From the NCBI RefSeq assembly GCF_001310955.1, contig NZ_BAZX01000002.1:62001-126000 (forward strand): DNA of 64,000 bases, in the 5' to 3' direction. Position 1 is the first letter of the stretch; each line of letters starts with the position of its first letter. Origin of the DNA: Marinifilum fragile JCM 15579 (GTDB lineage: Bacteria; Bacteroidota; Bacteroidia; Bacteroidales; Marinifilaceae). This document shows positions 19,177-29,601 of the stretch, piece after piece. The notes below the pieces were generated by a model. The model was not told the origin of the DNA, made no database searches, and saw only the letters and a program-made list of their open reading frames with translations. The position numbers and the translations under genes are program-made.

Positions 19177-20867
19177 TTATTTTACTTCGCTCATTGCTTC
19201 ACTTACGTTGATACAATAATCACCTATTTTTTCACATTCGCAGAACATGTCGTTGTAGATGATACCTGCTTGTATCTTGTATTTGTTCTCTTCAACACTG
19301 ATCAAGTGTTCAGCCTTTAAAGTATTTCTGTAATCGTTGATTTCACGTTCAATTTCCCAGGCTTTCTTCACGTTTACTTCTGAGAAATCTTTCTTGGTAT
19401 TCTCAAGCATCATATCCAGGGCATTGTCAATCAATTCGAACATCTTATTGATATTATCGCGTAATTCTTGTGGGAACCATGCTTTTTGTTCACGCTTGCG
19501 TTTCATTGCTTTAGCAAGATTTAATGCAGAATCACCAACACTTTCAATATCACTAACCATTTTAAAGTAAGCACGTACGCGCTCCGAGTTTTCTTTACTC
19601 AAGCGAGTTTCCGAAACCGAAGTCAGGAAGTTTGCAATTTCTACCTCCATATCATCACTTTCGTCTTCACGCTTATTGATTTTATCAAATAATTTATTGA
19701 AAGACTTATCGTTGGTTTCGTTAAAAGCCTGTTTTGCGTAACCAAACATTTTCTTGGTACTCTTTGCATAGGTGCTAATTTCTTTTTTAGCAAGGAAAAG
19801 AGATGCTTCAGGGGTAGATAAAGTACCGGTTTTGATGTGTTGCAGCTTAAATTCTTCTTCAACATCTTCGCGCACAGGAACCAAGGTAGTTACCACTTTC
19901 ACAATGAATCTGGCAAACCAGATCATTATCAAAACATTCAGTATATTGAATCCAGTATGGAACAAAGATAGTGCAACAGGTACCGAAGCTGCATTTGTAA
20001 AAGGATTACCTCCTGCGAAGAAATTCATATTTACCCAAGCAACAGCATCCAGGAAATAAGGCAATACCATTAGCATCCAGATCACACCAAACGTATTAAA
20101 AATAAGGTGTGCACGAGCAGCACGTTTGGCTGATGTATTGGCAATCATGGCTGCCAGGTTAGCAGTAATGGTTGTACCAATGTTTTCTCCCAACACCATT
20201 GCAGCTGCAATTTCGAAACTAATCCATCCCGAATTACACATTACCAATGTAAGCGCCATGGTAGCCGATGAAGATTGAATCAAGATGGTAAGCAAGGTAC
20301 CAATACCCAAAAACAAAAGGGTAGAGGCAAAGCCATATCAGTATAATTAGTCAGGAATGTAAGAATTTCAGGATTGTTCTTGATATCAGGCATAGATGTT
20401 TTCAAGAACTGTAGTCCAATAAATAACAGAGCGAATCCCATGATTAACTCACCCCAATTCTTTTTATTACGATTTTGAGAGAATAAGAATGGCAGACCCA
20501 AACCAATTAATGGCAAGGAAATGGCACTCATACTTACTTTAAATCCCAGAATTGAGATCAACCATGCAGTTACGGTAGTACCGATATTGGCACCCATAAT
20601 TACGCCAACAGATTCAACCAGTGAAAGCAATCCAGCATTCACAAAACTTACCACCATTACTGTAGTTGCCGATGACGATTGAATTAAAGCTGTAATCAGA
20701 ATTCCGGTGAACACACCTTTTACCCTGTTCGAAGTCATAGCTGCAAGAATCGTTCTCATTTTATCTCCAGCTACTTTTTGAAGAGCCTCACTCATTAGTT
20801 TCATTCCGTAAAGGAATAATCCGAGAGAACCAATAAGTGTTAAAATATCGGCTAATCCGTAATCCAT
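19177..20867 (-). CDS. Na/Pi cotransporter family protein with PhoU-like C-terminus, frame interrupted
   Basis: Membrane transporter of about 562 residues. The two inverted Na/Pi repeats each carry the QSSSA signature: LIQSSSATTVMVVSF in the first and LIQSSSATMALTLVM in the second, each within a set of membrane helices. The C-terminal ~230 residues are a soluble helical PhoU-like domain (SVSETRLSKENSERVRAYFKMVSDIESVGDSALNLAKAMKRKREQ). The frame changes near 20333: one extra G on the coding strand gives continuous sequence YTDMGFASTLLFLGIGTLLTI. Expected function is sodium-dependent phosphate movement across the inner membrane. It is a single-gene unit with its own promoter and terminator. Confidence 0.85.
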
Positions 20868-20915
20868 AATAGACTAATTTTGTTTGTATTCAATTTGTTA
20901 GTTTGATAAGGTGGG

Positions 20916-20946
20916 CAAAAGTAAAACTTTTTCAATGTAAAGCAAA
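20916..20946 (-). promoter_or_regulatory. Bacteroidota-type promoter of the Na/Pi cotransporter gene
   Basis: On the minus strand: TTTG (-33), 19 bases, TACTTTTG (-7, matching TAnnTTTG). The predicted start of transcription is about 40 bases before the ATG. Confidence 0.75.
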
Positions 20947-21235
20947 TGTTAAAAAATAGAAAAGTAAACGTTAAGGCGGTAATTAGATTCGTTCGATTTA
21001 AGGATTTTTAACGTATCGATATCATGCAGTATATCAGTAAACTATAGGGATGAGCCAAATTTAGGAGCAAATAAACTCATATTTTTCTTAACAATAATCA
21101 TGACGAGAATTGATGAGAATGATACTATTTTATAATTAATTATTTAAATGTCAGAAGGTTTGGTGCTTTTTCCTTAATTTTATGTCATTGCCTTGAATGA
21201 TATAGCTAAAGAAGGCTTGAAGCCATTGTGTATCT

Positions 21236-21266
21236 TTTGAAAAAATGATTTTAAGTCGTATTTTCG
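21236..21266 (+). promoter_or_regulatory. Bacteroidota-type promoter of the MMPL gene
   Basis: TTTG (21236-21239), 19 bases, TATTTTCG (21259-21266), one mismatch from TAnnTTTG. It ends 38 bases before the ATG. Confidence 0.65.
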
Positions 21267-21304
21267 CCGAACTCTAGAAGAAACAGGGAATTAAATAAAA
21301 TAGT

Positions 21305-23728
21305 ATGTGGAATAGGATTGCAGGATTAATTCTGAGAAATAGAATTTTACTTTTGGTGGTAGTTGGGCTGATTACTTCATTTATGGCTTATAAGGCTCAG
21401 TTTGTTGAGATGTCCTATACCTATGCGGCCTTACTTCCCGATGATGATCCTGCATCTATAGAATATGAGAAGTTTAGAAATACTTTTGGGCAGGAAGGAA
21501 ACATGATGTTCTTTGCCGTGCAAGATCCAGATTTTTATGAGTTGGATAAATTCAACGATTGGATTGCACTTGGTGATAGCCTTGGTTCATTGGATGGTAT
21601 CGATGCGGTGGTATCTATTGCACATACCTGGAATATCAATAAGAATAAGAAGGAAAAACGATTCGAATTTGGAACCATATTTCCTCACAAGGTAAAAACG
21701 CAAGCCGAGCTGGATAGTTTGGCAGCAGTGGCTGAATCATTGCCATTTTACCACGGAAGCTTAATTAACAAAGAAAGCAATACCTACCTTATGGGGATTA
21801 CGGTTAATGCTAAAATCATTAACTCAAAGGCCCGTGAACCAATGGTTGCCAAGGTGCGTGAAATTACCGATGCATTTACCGAAAAGTACGGTCTGAACAT
21901 GAAATATTCAGGTTTGCCATACATTCGAGTGGTAACTGCTCAAATGATTAAAGGTGAAATGAACATGTTCATCTATCTTTCGCTTTTGGTTACGGCTGTT
22001 ATTTTGTTCATGTTCTTCCGATCGTTTAAAGTGGTGTTTTTCTGCATGCTGGTGGTTGGACTAAGTGTAATTTGGGCGGTAGGTTCCATGGTGCTGTTCG
22101 ATTACAAAATTACATTGCTTACCGCGATGCTTCCTCCACTTTTGGTGGTTATTGGGATCCCGAACTCGGTTTTCCTGATCAACAAATATCATGGAGAGTA
22201 CATCCGTCACAACAACAAAATAAAGGCATTGCAAAGGGTAGTTGCAAAAATTGGTAATGCAACCTTCCTTACCAACCTAACTACAGCATCGGGCTTTGCA
22301 ACATTTATTGTGACTTCAAGTCAGATTCTGAAAGAGTTTGGTGTAATTGCCGCTTTAAATATCATGGTGGTATTTGTATTATCGCTACTATTGATTCCTA
22401 TTATTTTTAGTTTTTTGGCTCCGCCAGATCAAAAAGCAACAAAACATCTCGACAATAAACTTACGGTTTGGTTCGTAGCCAGATTAGAAAAAATTGTATT
22501 GAATCACAGAAGTGTGGTTTATTCCATTGCCATTTCACTTTTGATTCTTGGTGGATTTGGCATCATCAAAATGAAGAGTACAGGTTATATGGTAGATGAT
22601 TTGCCACATGATAACGAAATTTATCAGGATCTTAAATTCTTCGAAAAGAACATGGATGGTATCATGCCTTTAGAGGTAATGGTAGAAACCAAGCAAAAAG
22701 CAGGTGTATTAAACACTTCCACTTTGAAACGTTTAAATAAGCTCAATGATTCTTTAAGGGCTTATCCTGAAATATCCGGATCTGTATCGGTAGTAGAAGC
22801 TGCAAAATTTGCCAATCAGGCTTATTTTAACGGAAAAGAGAAATACTATAAACTGCCAAGTAATCAAACCAAGGATATTATTCTTTCCTATTTGGCAAAG
22901 GCAGAAACAGGTGCCGATTCCAAAGTATTGGAAACTTTCGTTGATTCTACTCAATCTGTCACCAGAATGAGTTTTAGAATGAAAGATATTGGTACAACCA
23001 GAATGGCCGAAATGGAAAAAACCATATTAGGACATGTGAATGAGATCTTCCCTAAAGACAAATACACGGTGCATGTAACCGGGTCGAGCATTGTCTTTTT
23101 TAAGGGAACTCAATACCTAATCAAAAACTTATTTTTGAGTTTGGCGTTGGCCATTTTCTTGATTGCTTCTTTCATGGCCTGGATGTTCTCATCCAAACGA
23201 ATGGTTATGGTAGCGTTGATACCAAATCTATTGCCATTGATCGTTACAGCAGCTCTAATGGGCTATTTTGGCATTCCTATTAAAGCATCTACCATATTGG
23301 TGTTTAGTATTGCCTTTGGGATTTCGGTGGACGATACCATTCACTATCTTGCAAAATATCGACAGGAACTAAAAGCAACCAATTGGAGCATTCGTTCATC
23401 GGTTGTTTTGGCTTTGCGCGAAACGGGACAAAGTATGATGTACACCTCAATTATTCTTTTCTTTGGATTTGGAATTTTTGCATTATCTGAGTTTGGTGGA
23501 ACGGTATCATTAGGCGTATTGGTATCTCTTACCTTGCTTTCTGCAATGCTTTCAAATTTGGTGTTATTGCCATCCTTGTTGCTGACTCTTGAAAAGGCAA
23601 TTACCAACCGATCGTTTAAAGAACCACTTCTTCAAATTTTTGATGAGGAGGAAGATATTGAATTGGATGATCTTCGAATTGCAGTAATTGAAAATAAAGA
23701 GGAGCAAAAAGAAACCGCTGCTAGTTAA
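21305..23728 (+). CDS. MMPL/RND-superfamily exporter
   Basis: Inner-membrane protein of 807 residues with the two-fold RND layout: one membrane helix, a large periplasmic domain, a bundle of five helices, then the same again (helices about 12-30, 220-385, 405-425 and 605-775). Conserved RND/MMPL sequence is seen in GIPNSVFLINKYHGEYIRHNNKIKAL and in SIAFGISVDDTIHYLAKYRQEL (Asp pair in the second bundle). The C-terminus is acidic (FDEEEDIELDDLRIAVIENKEEQKE). Members export lipids or isoprenoid-type molecules. The polyprenyl diphosphate synthase gene follows 52 bases later, which hints at an isoprenoid-linked substrate, but this is inference. Confidence 0.85.
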   Translation: MWNRIAGLILRNRILLLVVVGLITSFMAYKAQFVEMSYTYAALLPDDDPASIEYEKFRNTFGQEGNMMFFAVQDPDFYELDKFNDWIALGDSLGSLDGIDAVVSIAHTWNINKNKKEKRFEFGTIFPHKVKTQAELDSLAAVAESLPFYHGSLINKESNTYLMGITVNAKIINSKAREPMVAKVREITDAFTEKYGLNMKYSGLPYIRVVTAQMIKGEMNMFIYLSLLVTAVILFMFFRSFKVVFFCMLVVGLSVIWAVGSMVLFDYKITLLTAMLPPLLVVIGIPNSVFLINKYHGEYIRHNNKIKALQRVVAKIGNATFLTNLTTASGFATFIVTSSQILKEFGVIAALNIMVVFVLSLLLIPIIFSFLAPPDQKATKHLDNKLTVWFVARLEKIVLNHRSVVYSIAISLLILGGFGIIKMKSTGYMVDDLPHDNEIYQDLKFFEKNMDGIMPLEVMVETKQKAGVLNTSTLKRLNKLNDSLRAYPEISGSVSVVEAAKFANQAYFNGKEKYYKLPSNQTKDIILSYLAKAETGADSKVLETFVDSTQSVTRMSFRMKDIGTTRMAEMEKTILGHVNEIFPKDKYTVHVTGSSIVFFKGTQYLIKNLFLSLALAIFLIASFMAWMFSSKRMVMVALIPNLLPLIVTAALMGYFGIPIKASTILVFSIAFGISVDDTIHYLAKYRQELKATNWSIRSSVVLALRETGQSMMYTSIILFFGFGIFALSEFGGTVSLGVLVSLTLLSAMLSNLVLLPSLLLTLEKAITNRSFKEPLLQIFDEEEDIELDDLRIAVIENKEEQKETAAS

Positions 23729-23741
23729 TTTTTTATATTTT

Positions 23742-23780
23742 AGTGAGCTGTAAAAATTACACACTAAACTTATAGCTCAC
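23742..23780 (+). promoter_or_regulatory. Inverted repeat abutting the polyprenyl synthase start
   Basis: GTGAGCT (23742-23748) and AGCTCAC (23774-23780) pair perfectly; the second arm touches the ATG at 23781. If transcribed with the MMPL gene it could occlude the start. It may also be fortuitous. Confidence 0.3.
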
Positions 23781-24755
23781 ATGTATAGTTTCAAAGAACT
23801 CCAGGATGTAGTGCAGAAAGAAATTGATGGACTGGAGTTTTCTACACCACCAGAAGGATTGTTCGAACCCATGAAGTACATTCTTGGGATTGGTGGCAAG
23901 CGCCTTCGTCCAATTTTGGTATTACTTAGTGCCAATTTATTTAAAGATGATTTAAAGAAAGTTTATCTACCAGCAATCGGAATAGAGGTATTTCACAATT
24001 TTACCTTATTGCACGATGACGTAATGGATAATGCACCTATTCGTAGAAGCAAGGCTACGGTTCACGAAAAGTGGAACAGTAATGTGGCCATTCTTTCCGG
24101 TGATGCCATGTCTATCAAGGCATATCAATACATTGTAAGTTGTGAAGATCACCACTTGCGTGATGTGCTTACCGTGTTTAACCAAACAGCTCTTGAGGTT
24201 TGTGAAGGACAGCAGTTTGATATGGAATTTGAGGACAGAAGAGATGTACAGATCAATGAGTATTTGGAAATGATTCGCCTAAAAACTGCAGTACTTCTTG
24301 GAGGAAGCTTAAAAATGGGAGCGGTAATGGGTGATGCAGATGCCAAAGATGCTGAGTTGCTTTATAATTTTGGAGTTAACCTGGGCATGGCGTTTCAATT
24401 ACAGGATGATTATCTGGATGTTTTTGGCAATCAAGATGTATTCGGTAAGAAGATTGGTGGAGATATTCTTTGCAACAAAAAGACTTTTCTGCTGATTAAA
24501 GCGTTTGAGTTGGCAAAAGGTGATGATAAAAAGGAATTAGAAGGATGGATTTCGGCAAAAGATTTTAATCCGGAAGAAAAAATTAGTGCCGTTAGAGCCA
24601 TTTACGAAAAACTAAAGGTGAAAGATGAATCGCAAGCGAAGATCGATGAGTATTTTAGCCTTTGTTTAGAGTATTTGGATAAGGTGAATGTTCCGGCCGA
24701 AAAGAAAAAGGAATTGTACTCTTTGGTGAAGAAATTAGTAAATCGTTCCGTTTAA
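23781..24755 (+). CDS. Polyprenyl diphosphate synthase
   Basis: All-trans prenyltransferase of 324 residues that extends allylic diphosphates with isopentenyl diphosphate. The first aspartate-rich motif is LLHDDVMDNAPIRR (about 76-89), the second is FQLQDDYLDVFG (about 201-212), and the substrate-binding GGKRLRP (about 37-43) is intact. Chain length cannot be read reliably; in Bacteroidota such genes supply the side chain of menaquinone or act as geranylgeranyl/octaprenyl synthases. It lies between the MMPL exporter and atpD on the plus strand. Confidence 0.92.
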   Translation: MYSFKELQDVVQKEIDGLEFSTPPEGLFEPMKYILGIGGKRLRPILVLLSANLFKDDLKKVYLPAIGIEVFHNFTLLHDDVMDNAPIRRSKATVHEKWNSNVAILSGDAMSIKAYQYIVSCEDHHLRDVLTVFNQTALEVCEGQQFDMEFEDRRDVQINEYLEMIRLKTAVLLGGSLKMGAVMGDADAKDAELLYNFGVNLGMAFQLQDDYLDVFGNQDVFGKKIGGDILCNKKTFLLIKAFELAKGDDKKELEGWISAKDFNPEEKISAVRAIYEKLKVKDESQAKIDEYFSLCLEYLDKVNVPAEKKKELYSLVKKLVNRSV

Positions 24756-24802
24756 GAGTGTTAAAATTTAAGATAAGATTCTCCTTTATTCGCAAAAAAT
24801 TT

Positions 24803-24810
24803 TAAATTTG
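24803..24810 (+). promoter_or_regulatory. -7 promoter element of atpD
   Basis: TAAATTTG matches the Bacteroidota -7 consensus exactly and lies 39 bases before the atpD ATG. No TTTG is present at the expected -33 position. Confidence 0.5.
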
Positions 24811-24849
24811 TCATCACGCGATAATAATGATCCAAAAATTTAATAGTAA

Positions 24850-26361
<1,512 letters not shown>

Positions 26362-26363
26362 AC

Positions 26364-26432
26364 TAATGATGAATTATTAATTATTAATGATTAGTGGCGT
26401 TGAACATTGATCATTAAGCATTAAACATTAAT
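26364..26432. repeat. AT-rich repeat between atpD and atpC
   Basis: ACTAATGATGAATTATTAATTATTAATGATTAGT is an inverted repeat, followed by TTGAACATTGATCATTAAGCATTAAACATTAAT. This matches the intergenic repeat family seen at 6688, 40575 and 41240. Confidence 0.55.
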
Positions 26433-26672
26433 ATGCATTTAGAAATAGTAACACCAGAAAAAAGTCTTTATTCAGGTGAAGTTGTTTTGGTTCAGCTTCC
26501 TGGCAAGGATGGATCTTTCGAAATACTGAAAAATCACGCTCCAATTGTATCTACTTTGGAAAAAGGGACCATTAAACTGAGACCATACGAAGGAGATGAT
26601 GTTTTCTTCGAGATTGGTGGAGGAGTAGTTGAATGCAAGAAGAATGTAATTTCAGTATTGACTGATAGTTAA
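26433..26672 (+). CDS. atpC: ATP synthase F1 subunit epsilon (AtpC)
   Basis: Rotor subunit of 79 residues. Only the N-terminal beta-sandwich domain is present (MHLEIVTPEKSLYSGEV, LPGKDGSFEILKNHAPIVSTLEKGTI). The C-terminal helical hairpin, which inhibits ATP hydrolysis in E. coli, is missing. That short form is normal in Bacteroidota. It ends with a hairpin terminator. Confidence 0.95.
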   Translation: MHLEIVTPEKSLYSGEVVLVQLPGKDGSFEILKNHAPIVSTLEKGTIKLRPYEGDDVFFEIGGGVVECKKNVISVLTDS

Positions 26673-26700
26673 AAATTAAGCTTAATTGCAAATTATATAT

Positions 26701-26733
26701 GAAAGCTCGGATATAATCCGGGCTTTCCTTTTT
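26701..26733 (+). terminator. Terminator after atpC
   Basis: GAAAGCTCGGAT-ATA-ATCCGGGCTTTC hairpin followed by a T-rich run. It closes the atpD-atpC transcript. Confidence 0.82.
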
Positions 26734-26831
26734 TAGTTCATTACTGATAATTATTTTTGCATGCATTCAGTATACAGGAATTACCTGTAACTTATTCTGA
26801 TTATATTTTCATCAAACTTTTTCTTAAAACA

Positions 26832-27869
26832 ATGCCTAAAAAATTCTTAATCATTCGATTTAGCTCCATAGGAGATATCATCCAATGTATGACAGCTGTT
26901 GACGGTATTTTGAATCATTATCCTGATGCAGAAATCCATTGGATTGCAAGAAAAGATATGTCCTCTTTTTTAGCCATGGATCAACGAATTCATAAGGTTT
27001 GGGGATTTGATCGCCAAAAGGGATTTAAGGGCCTTCTGGAGCAAGCAAAGCAGCTTAAACAGGAAAAGTTCGACTATGTATACGATGCGCACTCAAACAT
27101 TCGCTCTATCATTCTGAAAACGGTTTTGGTACCAAGATGGAAGCGTTGGTTTGGAATAGGACCCAAATTTACCATGAGAAGCAAGGATCGAATCAAAAGG
27201 ATCTTGCTATTCAAATTCAGAATTGACCGTTTCCCAATGCCATTTAAAGGCATGCTCTCATTTCGCAAGCCATTGGAAAAATGGGGAATTAAGGATTATT
27301 CCAAGGTCAATGAGGATTGGTACTTTCCTGCTGAATTGAAAGAAAAGATGGATCAGCAAGTTTTTGAGAATCTAAAAGGAGAGAAGAGCAAGTTGGTTAC
27401 CTTGGTGCCATCGGCTGCCTGGCAAATGAAGCGATGGCCGGTTTCGCACTGGCAAAAATTGGTGGGCCTTCTTCCAGATTATCATTTTATGATCTTGGCT
27501 GGACCTGATGATGTTTTCTGCAAAGAAATAGAGGAAGTTGCTCCTGATCGAGTGCTAAATTTGAGTGGAAAAACCAATTTGTTGGAATCTTGTTACCTGG
27601 TTCAAAAATCAAACTTGGTAATCTCTGGAGATACAGGATTCTTGCATGCTGCAGATAAATTTAAAATACCAGCACTTTCCTTGATGGGGCCAACTGCATT
27701 TGGTTTTACTACAGGAGATCACATTAAAACCCTTGAAGTTGATATGAAATGTCGCCCATGTACAAAGGACGGATCAGGTAAATGTAAGATGAATATTTAC
27801 CAGCAATGTATGGTTGATATTACTCCTAAGTGGCTTGCTGATGAGGTGAAAATGTTAATGGAATCTTAA
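26832..27869 (+). CDS. Glycosyltransferase family 9 (heptosyltransferase-like)
   Basis: Protein of 345 residues with the GT-B fold of ADP-heptose:LPS heptosyltransferases. Family sequence is seen at the N-terminus (FLIIRFSSIGDIIQCMTAVDGILNHYPDAEIHWIARKD) and in the donor site (LVISGDTGFLHAADKFKIPALSLMGPTAFGFTTGDH, about 255-290). Cysteines near the end (MKCRPCTKDGSGKCKMNIYQQCM) are also typical of the Bacteroidota version. I start at the ATG at 26832; an earlier ATG at 26757 overlaps the region after the atpC terminator and adds 25 atypical residues. Role: adding a heptose or similar sugar to the LPS core at the inner membrane. Confidence 0.88.
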   Translation: MPKKFLIIRFSSIGDIIQCMTAVDGILNHYPDAEIHWIARKDMSSFLAMDQRIHKVWGFDRQKGFKGLLEQAKQLKQEKFDYVYDAHSNIRSIILKTVLVPRWKRWFGIGPKFTMRSKDRIKRILLFKFRIDRFPMPFKGMLSFRKPLEKWGIKDYSKVNEDWYFPAELKEKMDQQVFENLKGEKSKLVTLVPSAAWQMKRWPVSHWQKLVGLLPDYHFMILAGPDDVFCKEIEEVAPDRVLNLSGKTNLLESCYLVQKSNLVISGDTGFLHAADKFKIPALSLMGPTAFGFTTGDHIKTLEVDMKCRPCTKDGSGKCKMNIYQQCMVDITPKWLADEVKMLMES

Positions 27870-27948
27870 ATCAGACTAATAAGTATTTTAATTTTTCCTA
27901 CTTCGTATTTTTAATGATATCTTAGTTTTTAAATCAAAACAAGAATTC

Positions 27949-28614
27949 ATGAAAAAATTAGCATTACTACTAATGGTTTTAGTAGGAGTTTATACCAGTC
28001 AGGCAATTGCCCAAAACAAAGAGAAAAAAGAATGTAAGAAGGAGTGCTGTTCCAAAAAGAAATGTGAAAGCAAAAATTTTTACAGCTATAAAATGAACTC
28101 TCTGCAGGGCGAAGAGGTAAAACTAAAGAAATATAAAGGGAAAGTGGTTTTGGTGGTTAATACGGCAAGTAAATGCGGTTTAACACCACAATACAAAGGT
28201 TTGGAAGCCTTGTATCAAAAGTACAAAGACCAAGGATTGGTGGTTTTGGGTTTTCCTTGCAATCAATTTTTGGGACAGGAACCTGGAACAGCTGAGGAAA
28301 TTGAAGAGTTTTGTCAGAAAAACTATGGTGTAAGTTTCCCAATGTTTGAGAAGATTGAAGTGAGAGGAGAAAATGCTCATCCACTTTATAAAATGTTGAC
28401 TTCGGAAAAATCATTTGAAGGATTCGATGATTCTGAATCTGGTCAAAAGTTTAAAGGTTTTTTGAGCCAAAAATTTCCGGAAATATACAACGGAGATGGT
28501 ATTAAATGGAACTTTACAAAGTTCTTAATTAATAGAGAAGGGAAGGTGGTTCAGAGAATTGAACCAAATATTACTCCTGAAAGCATGGAAGAAGATATTA
28601 AGAAATTACTATAA
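27949..28614 (+). CDS. Exported glutathione peroxidase-family protein with Cys/Lys-rich leader
   Basis: Peroxidase of 221 residues. It has a signal peptide (about 1-21, ending SQAIAQ). The segment 22-44 is rich in Lys and Cys ([13 protein letters not shown], four Cys) before the thioredoxin-fold domain. The peroxidatic Cys is in NTASKCGL (about 76); FPCNQF and WNFTKFL supply the other conserved site residues. Bacterial members usually use thioredoxin rather than glutathione and reduce lipid or organic hydroperoxides. The signal peptide places it in the periplasm; the Cys-rich leader is unusual and might bind metal. A terminator follows. Confidence 0.88.
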   Translation: MKKLALLLMVLVGVYTSQAIAQNKEKKECKKECCSKKKCESKNFYSYKMNSLQGEEVKLKKYKGKVVLVVNTASKCGLTPQYKGLEALYQKYKDQGLVVLGFPCNQFLGQEPGTAEEIEEFCQKNYGVSFPMFEKIEVRGENAHPLYKMLTSEKSFEGFDDSESGQKFKGFLSQKFPEIYNGDGIKWNFTKFLINREGKVVQRIEPNITPESMEEDIKKLL

Positions 28615-28648
28615 AGAAAAGAGCTCCAATTTGGAGCTCTTTTCTTTT
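28615..28648. terminator. Bidirectional terminator between peroxidase and lipid kinase genes
   Basis: AAAAGAGCTCCAA-TTTGGAGCTCTTTT hairpin with T-rich sequence on both strands. It serves the plus-strand peroxidase gene and the minus-strand envelope operon. Confidence 0.85.
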
Positions 28649-28650
28649 AT

Positions 28651-29526
28651 CTACGAAAGTATCTTTAGACTTTTTGAATCTACCTTTAATTTGATTTTTT
28701 CACCAATAACAATGGGTTCTCCATCTACATGTCCTAACTGTGAGGTTTGAACAACTTCTACTTCATCAATCTTAAACTCTTTGAACAAAGAGGAATTTTC
28801 GATTTTTCTGGTGAAAGTTTTTAAGGTTAAAGATGGGATTTGATACCACTTTGGCTTCTTCAACAGACATAGGTTTAATTTTCCATCATCAATTTTAGCT
28901 GAAGGAGCAATGTATGCATTATTCCCAAATTGAGAAGAGTTGCAAAAACTAAGCATCATGCCTTCCTCTGTGAAAAAATTATTATTGTCTGTCAATTTGA
29001 ATTTTTGACATTCAAATGTTCTGAAACTACTTAAAACAGCCTTAATATAGGATGTAAATCCTCGAGAATTCATCTTCGCAAACTGATGAGCGATAAGCGC
29101 ATCAAAGCCAATACCTGCCACATTTACAAAACGATACTCATTTATGCAAGCAGTATCCATTGAGTTGATCTTGGCCTGGTTAAGGTGTTGAATTGCCTTT
29201 TTTACATTCATAGGTATTCCAAGATGTCTAGCCAATCCGTTTCCTGATCCACAAGGAACAATTCCCATGGCAACATCAGAGAAAGTCAAGGCGCTTGCTA
29301 TCTCATTGATTGTACCATCGCCACCTATTGCAATCACAAGATCAAATCCTTCTTCTATGGCTTTTTTTGCAAGTTCTGATGCGTGACCAGCATATTGGGT
29401 CATTTTAACTGTCAATTGAAATCGGGACTTGTCTGTATGTTTATTCAGTAAACTTTCAATATGTTTTTGTTTGCCATTACCAGAAATTGGATTGATAATG
29501 GCAAGTGTATTTAATTTGTTTTGCAT
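28651..29526 (-). CDS. Diacylglycerol/sphingosine kinase-family lipid kinase
   Basis: Protein of 291 residues of the DAGK catalytic family (DgkB, YegS and related). The ATP-binding motif GGDGTINEIASALTFSDVAMGIVPCGSGNGLARHLGIP (about 68-105) is intact, as is the N-terminal NPISGNGKQKH. These enzymes phosphorylate diacylglycerol or long-chain bases. The ATG at 29526 is preferred over an in-frame TTG four codons upstream. It is the last gene of the minus-strand envelope cluster, downstream of the sulfatase. If the sulfatase uses phosphatidyl lipids as donor and releases diacylglycerol, this kinase could recycle it (inference). Confidence 0.88.
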   Translation of the reverse strand: MQNKLNTLAIINPISGNGKQKHIESLLNKHTDKSRFQLTVKMTQYAGHASELAKKAIEEGFDLVIAIGGDGTINEIASALTFSDVAMGIVPCGSGNGLARHLGIPMNVKKAIQHLNQAKINSMDTACINEYRFVNVAGIGFDALIAHQFAKMNSRGFTSYIKAVLSSFRTFECQKFKLTDNNNFFTEEGMMLSFCNSSQFGNNAYIAPSAKIDDGKLNLCLLKKPKWYQIPSLTLKTFTRKIENSSLFKEFKIDEVEVVQTSQLGHVDGEPIVIGEKIKLKVDSKSLKILS

Positions 29527-29601
29527 ACTGTTATTCAAATGCGATTTTCAGGTTTTTATGCGATAGCCTACTTTGATTCCTAAAGAAATCCATTTCTACA
29601 T

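Larger units (their letters stand above)
20868..21304. other. Divergent intergenic region between Na/Pi cotransporter and MMPL genes
   Basis: 437 bases without a gene. Both edges carry a promoter (20916-20946 minus, 21236-21266 plus). The middle is AT-rich with no hairpin or reading frame that I can support. Confidence 0.6.

Noticed and set aside
26757..26831. Upstream ATG extending the GT9 gene by 25 codons
   Set aside because: The extension begins right after the atpC terminator and shows no family sequence; MPKKFLIIRFSSIGD is the typical GT9 N-terminus.
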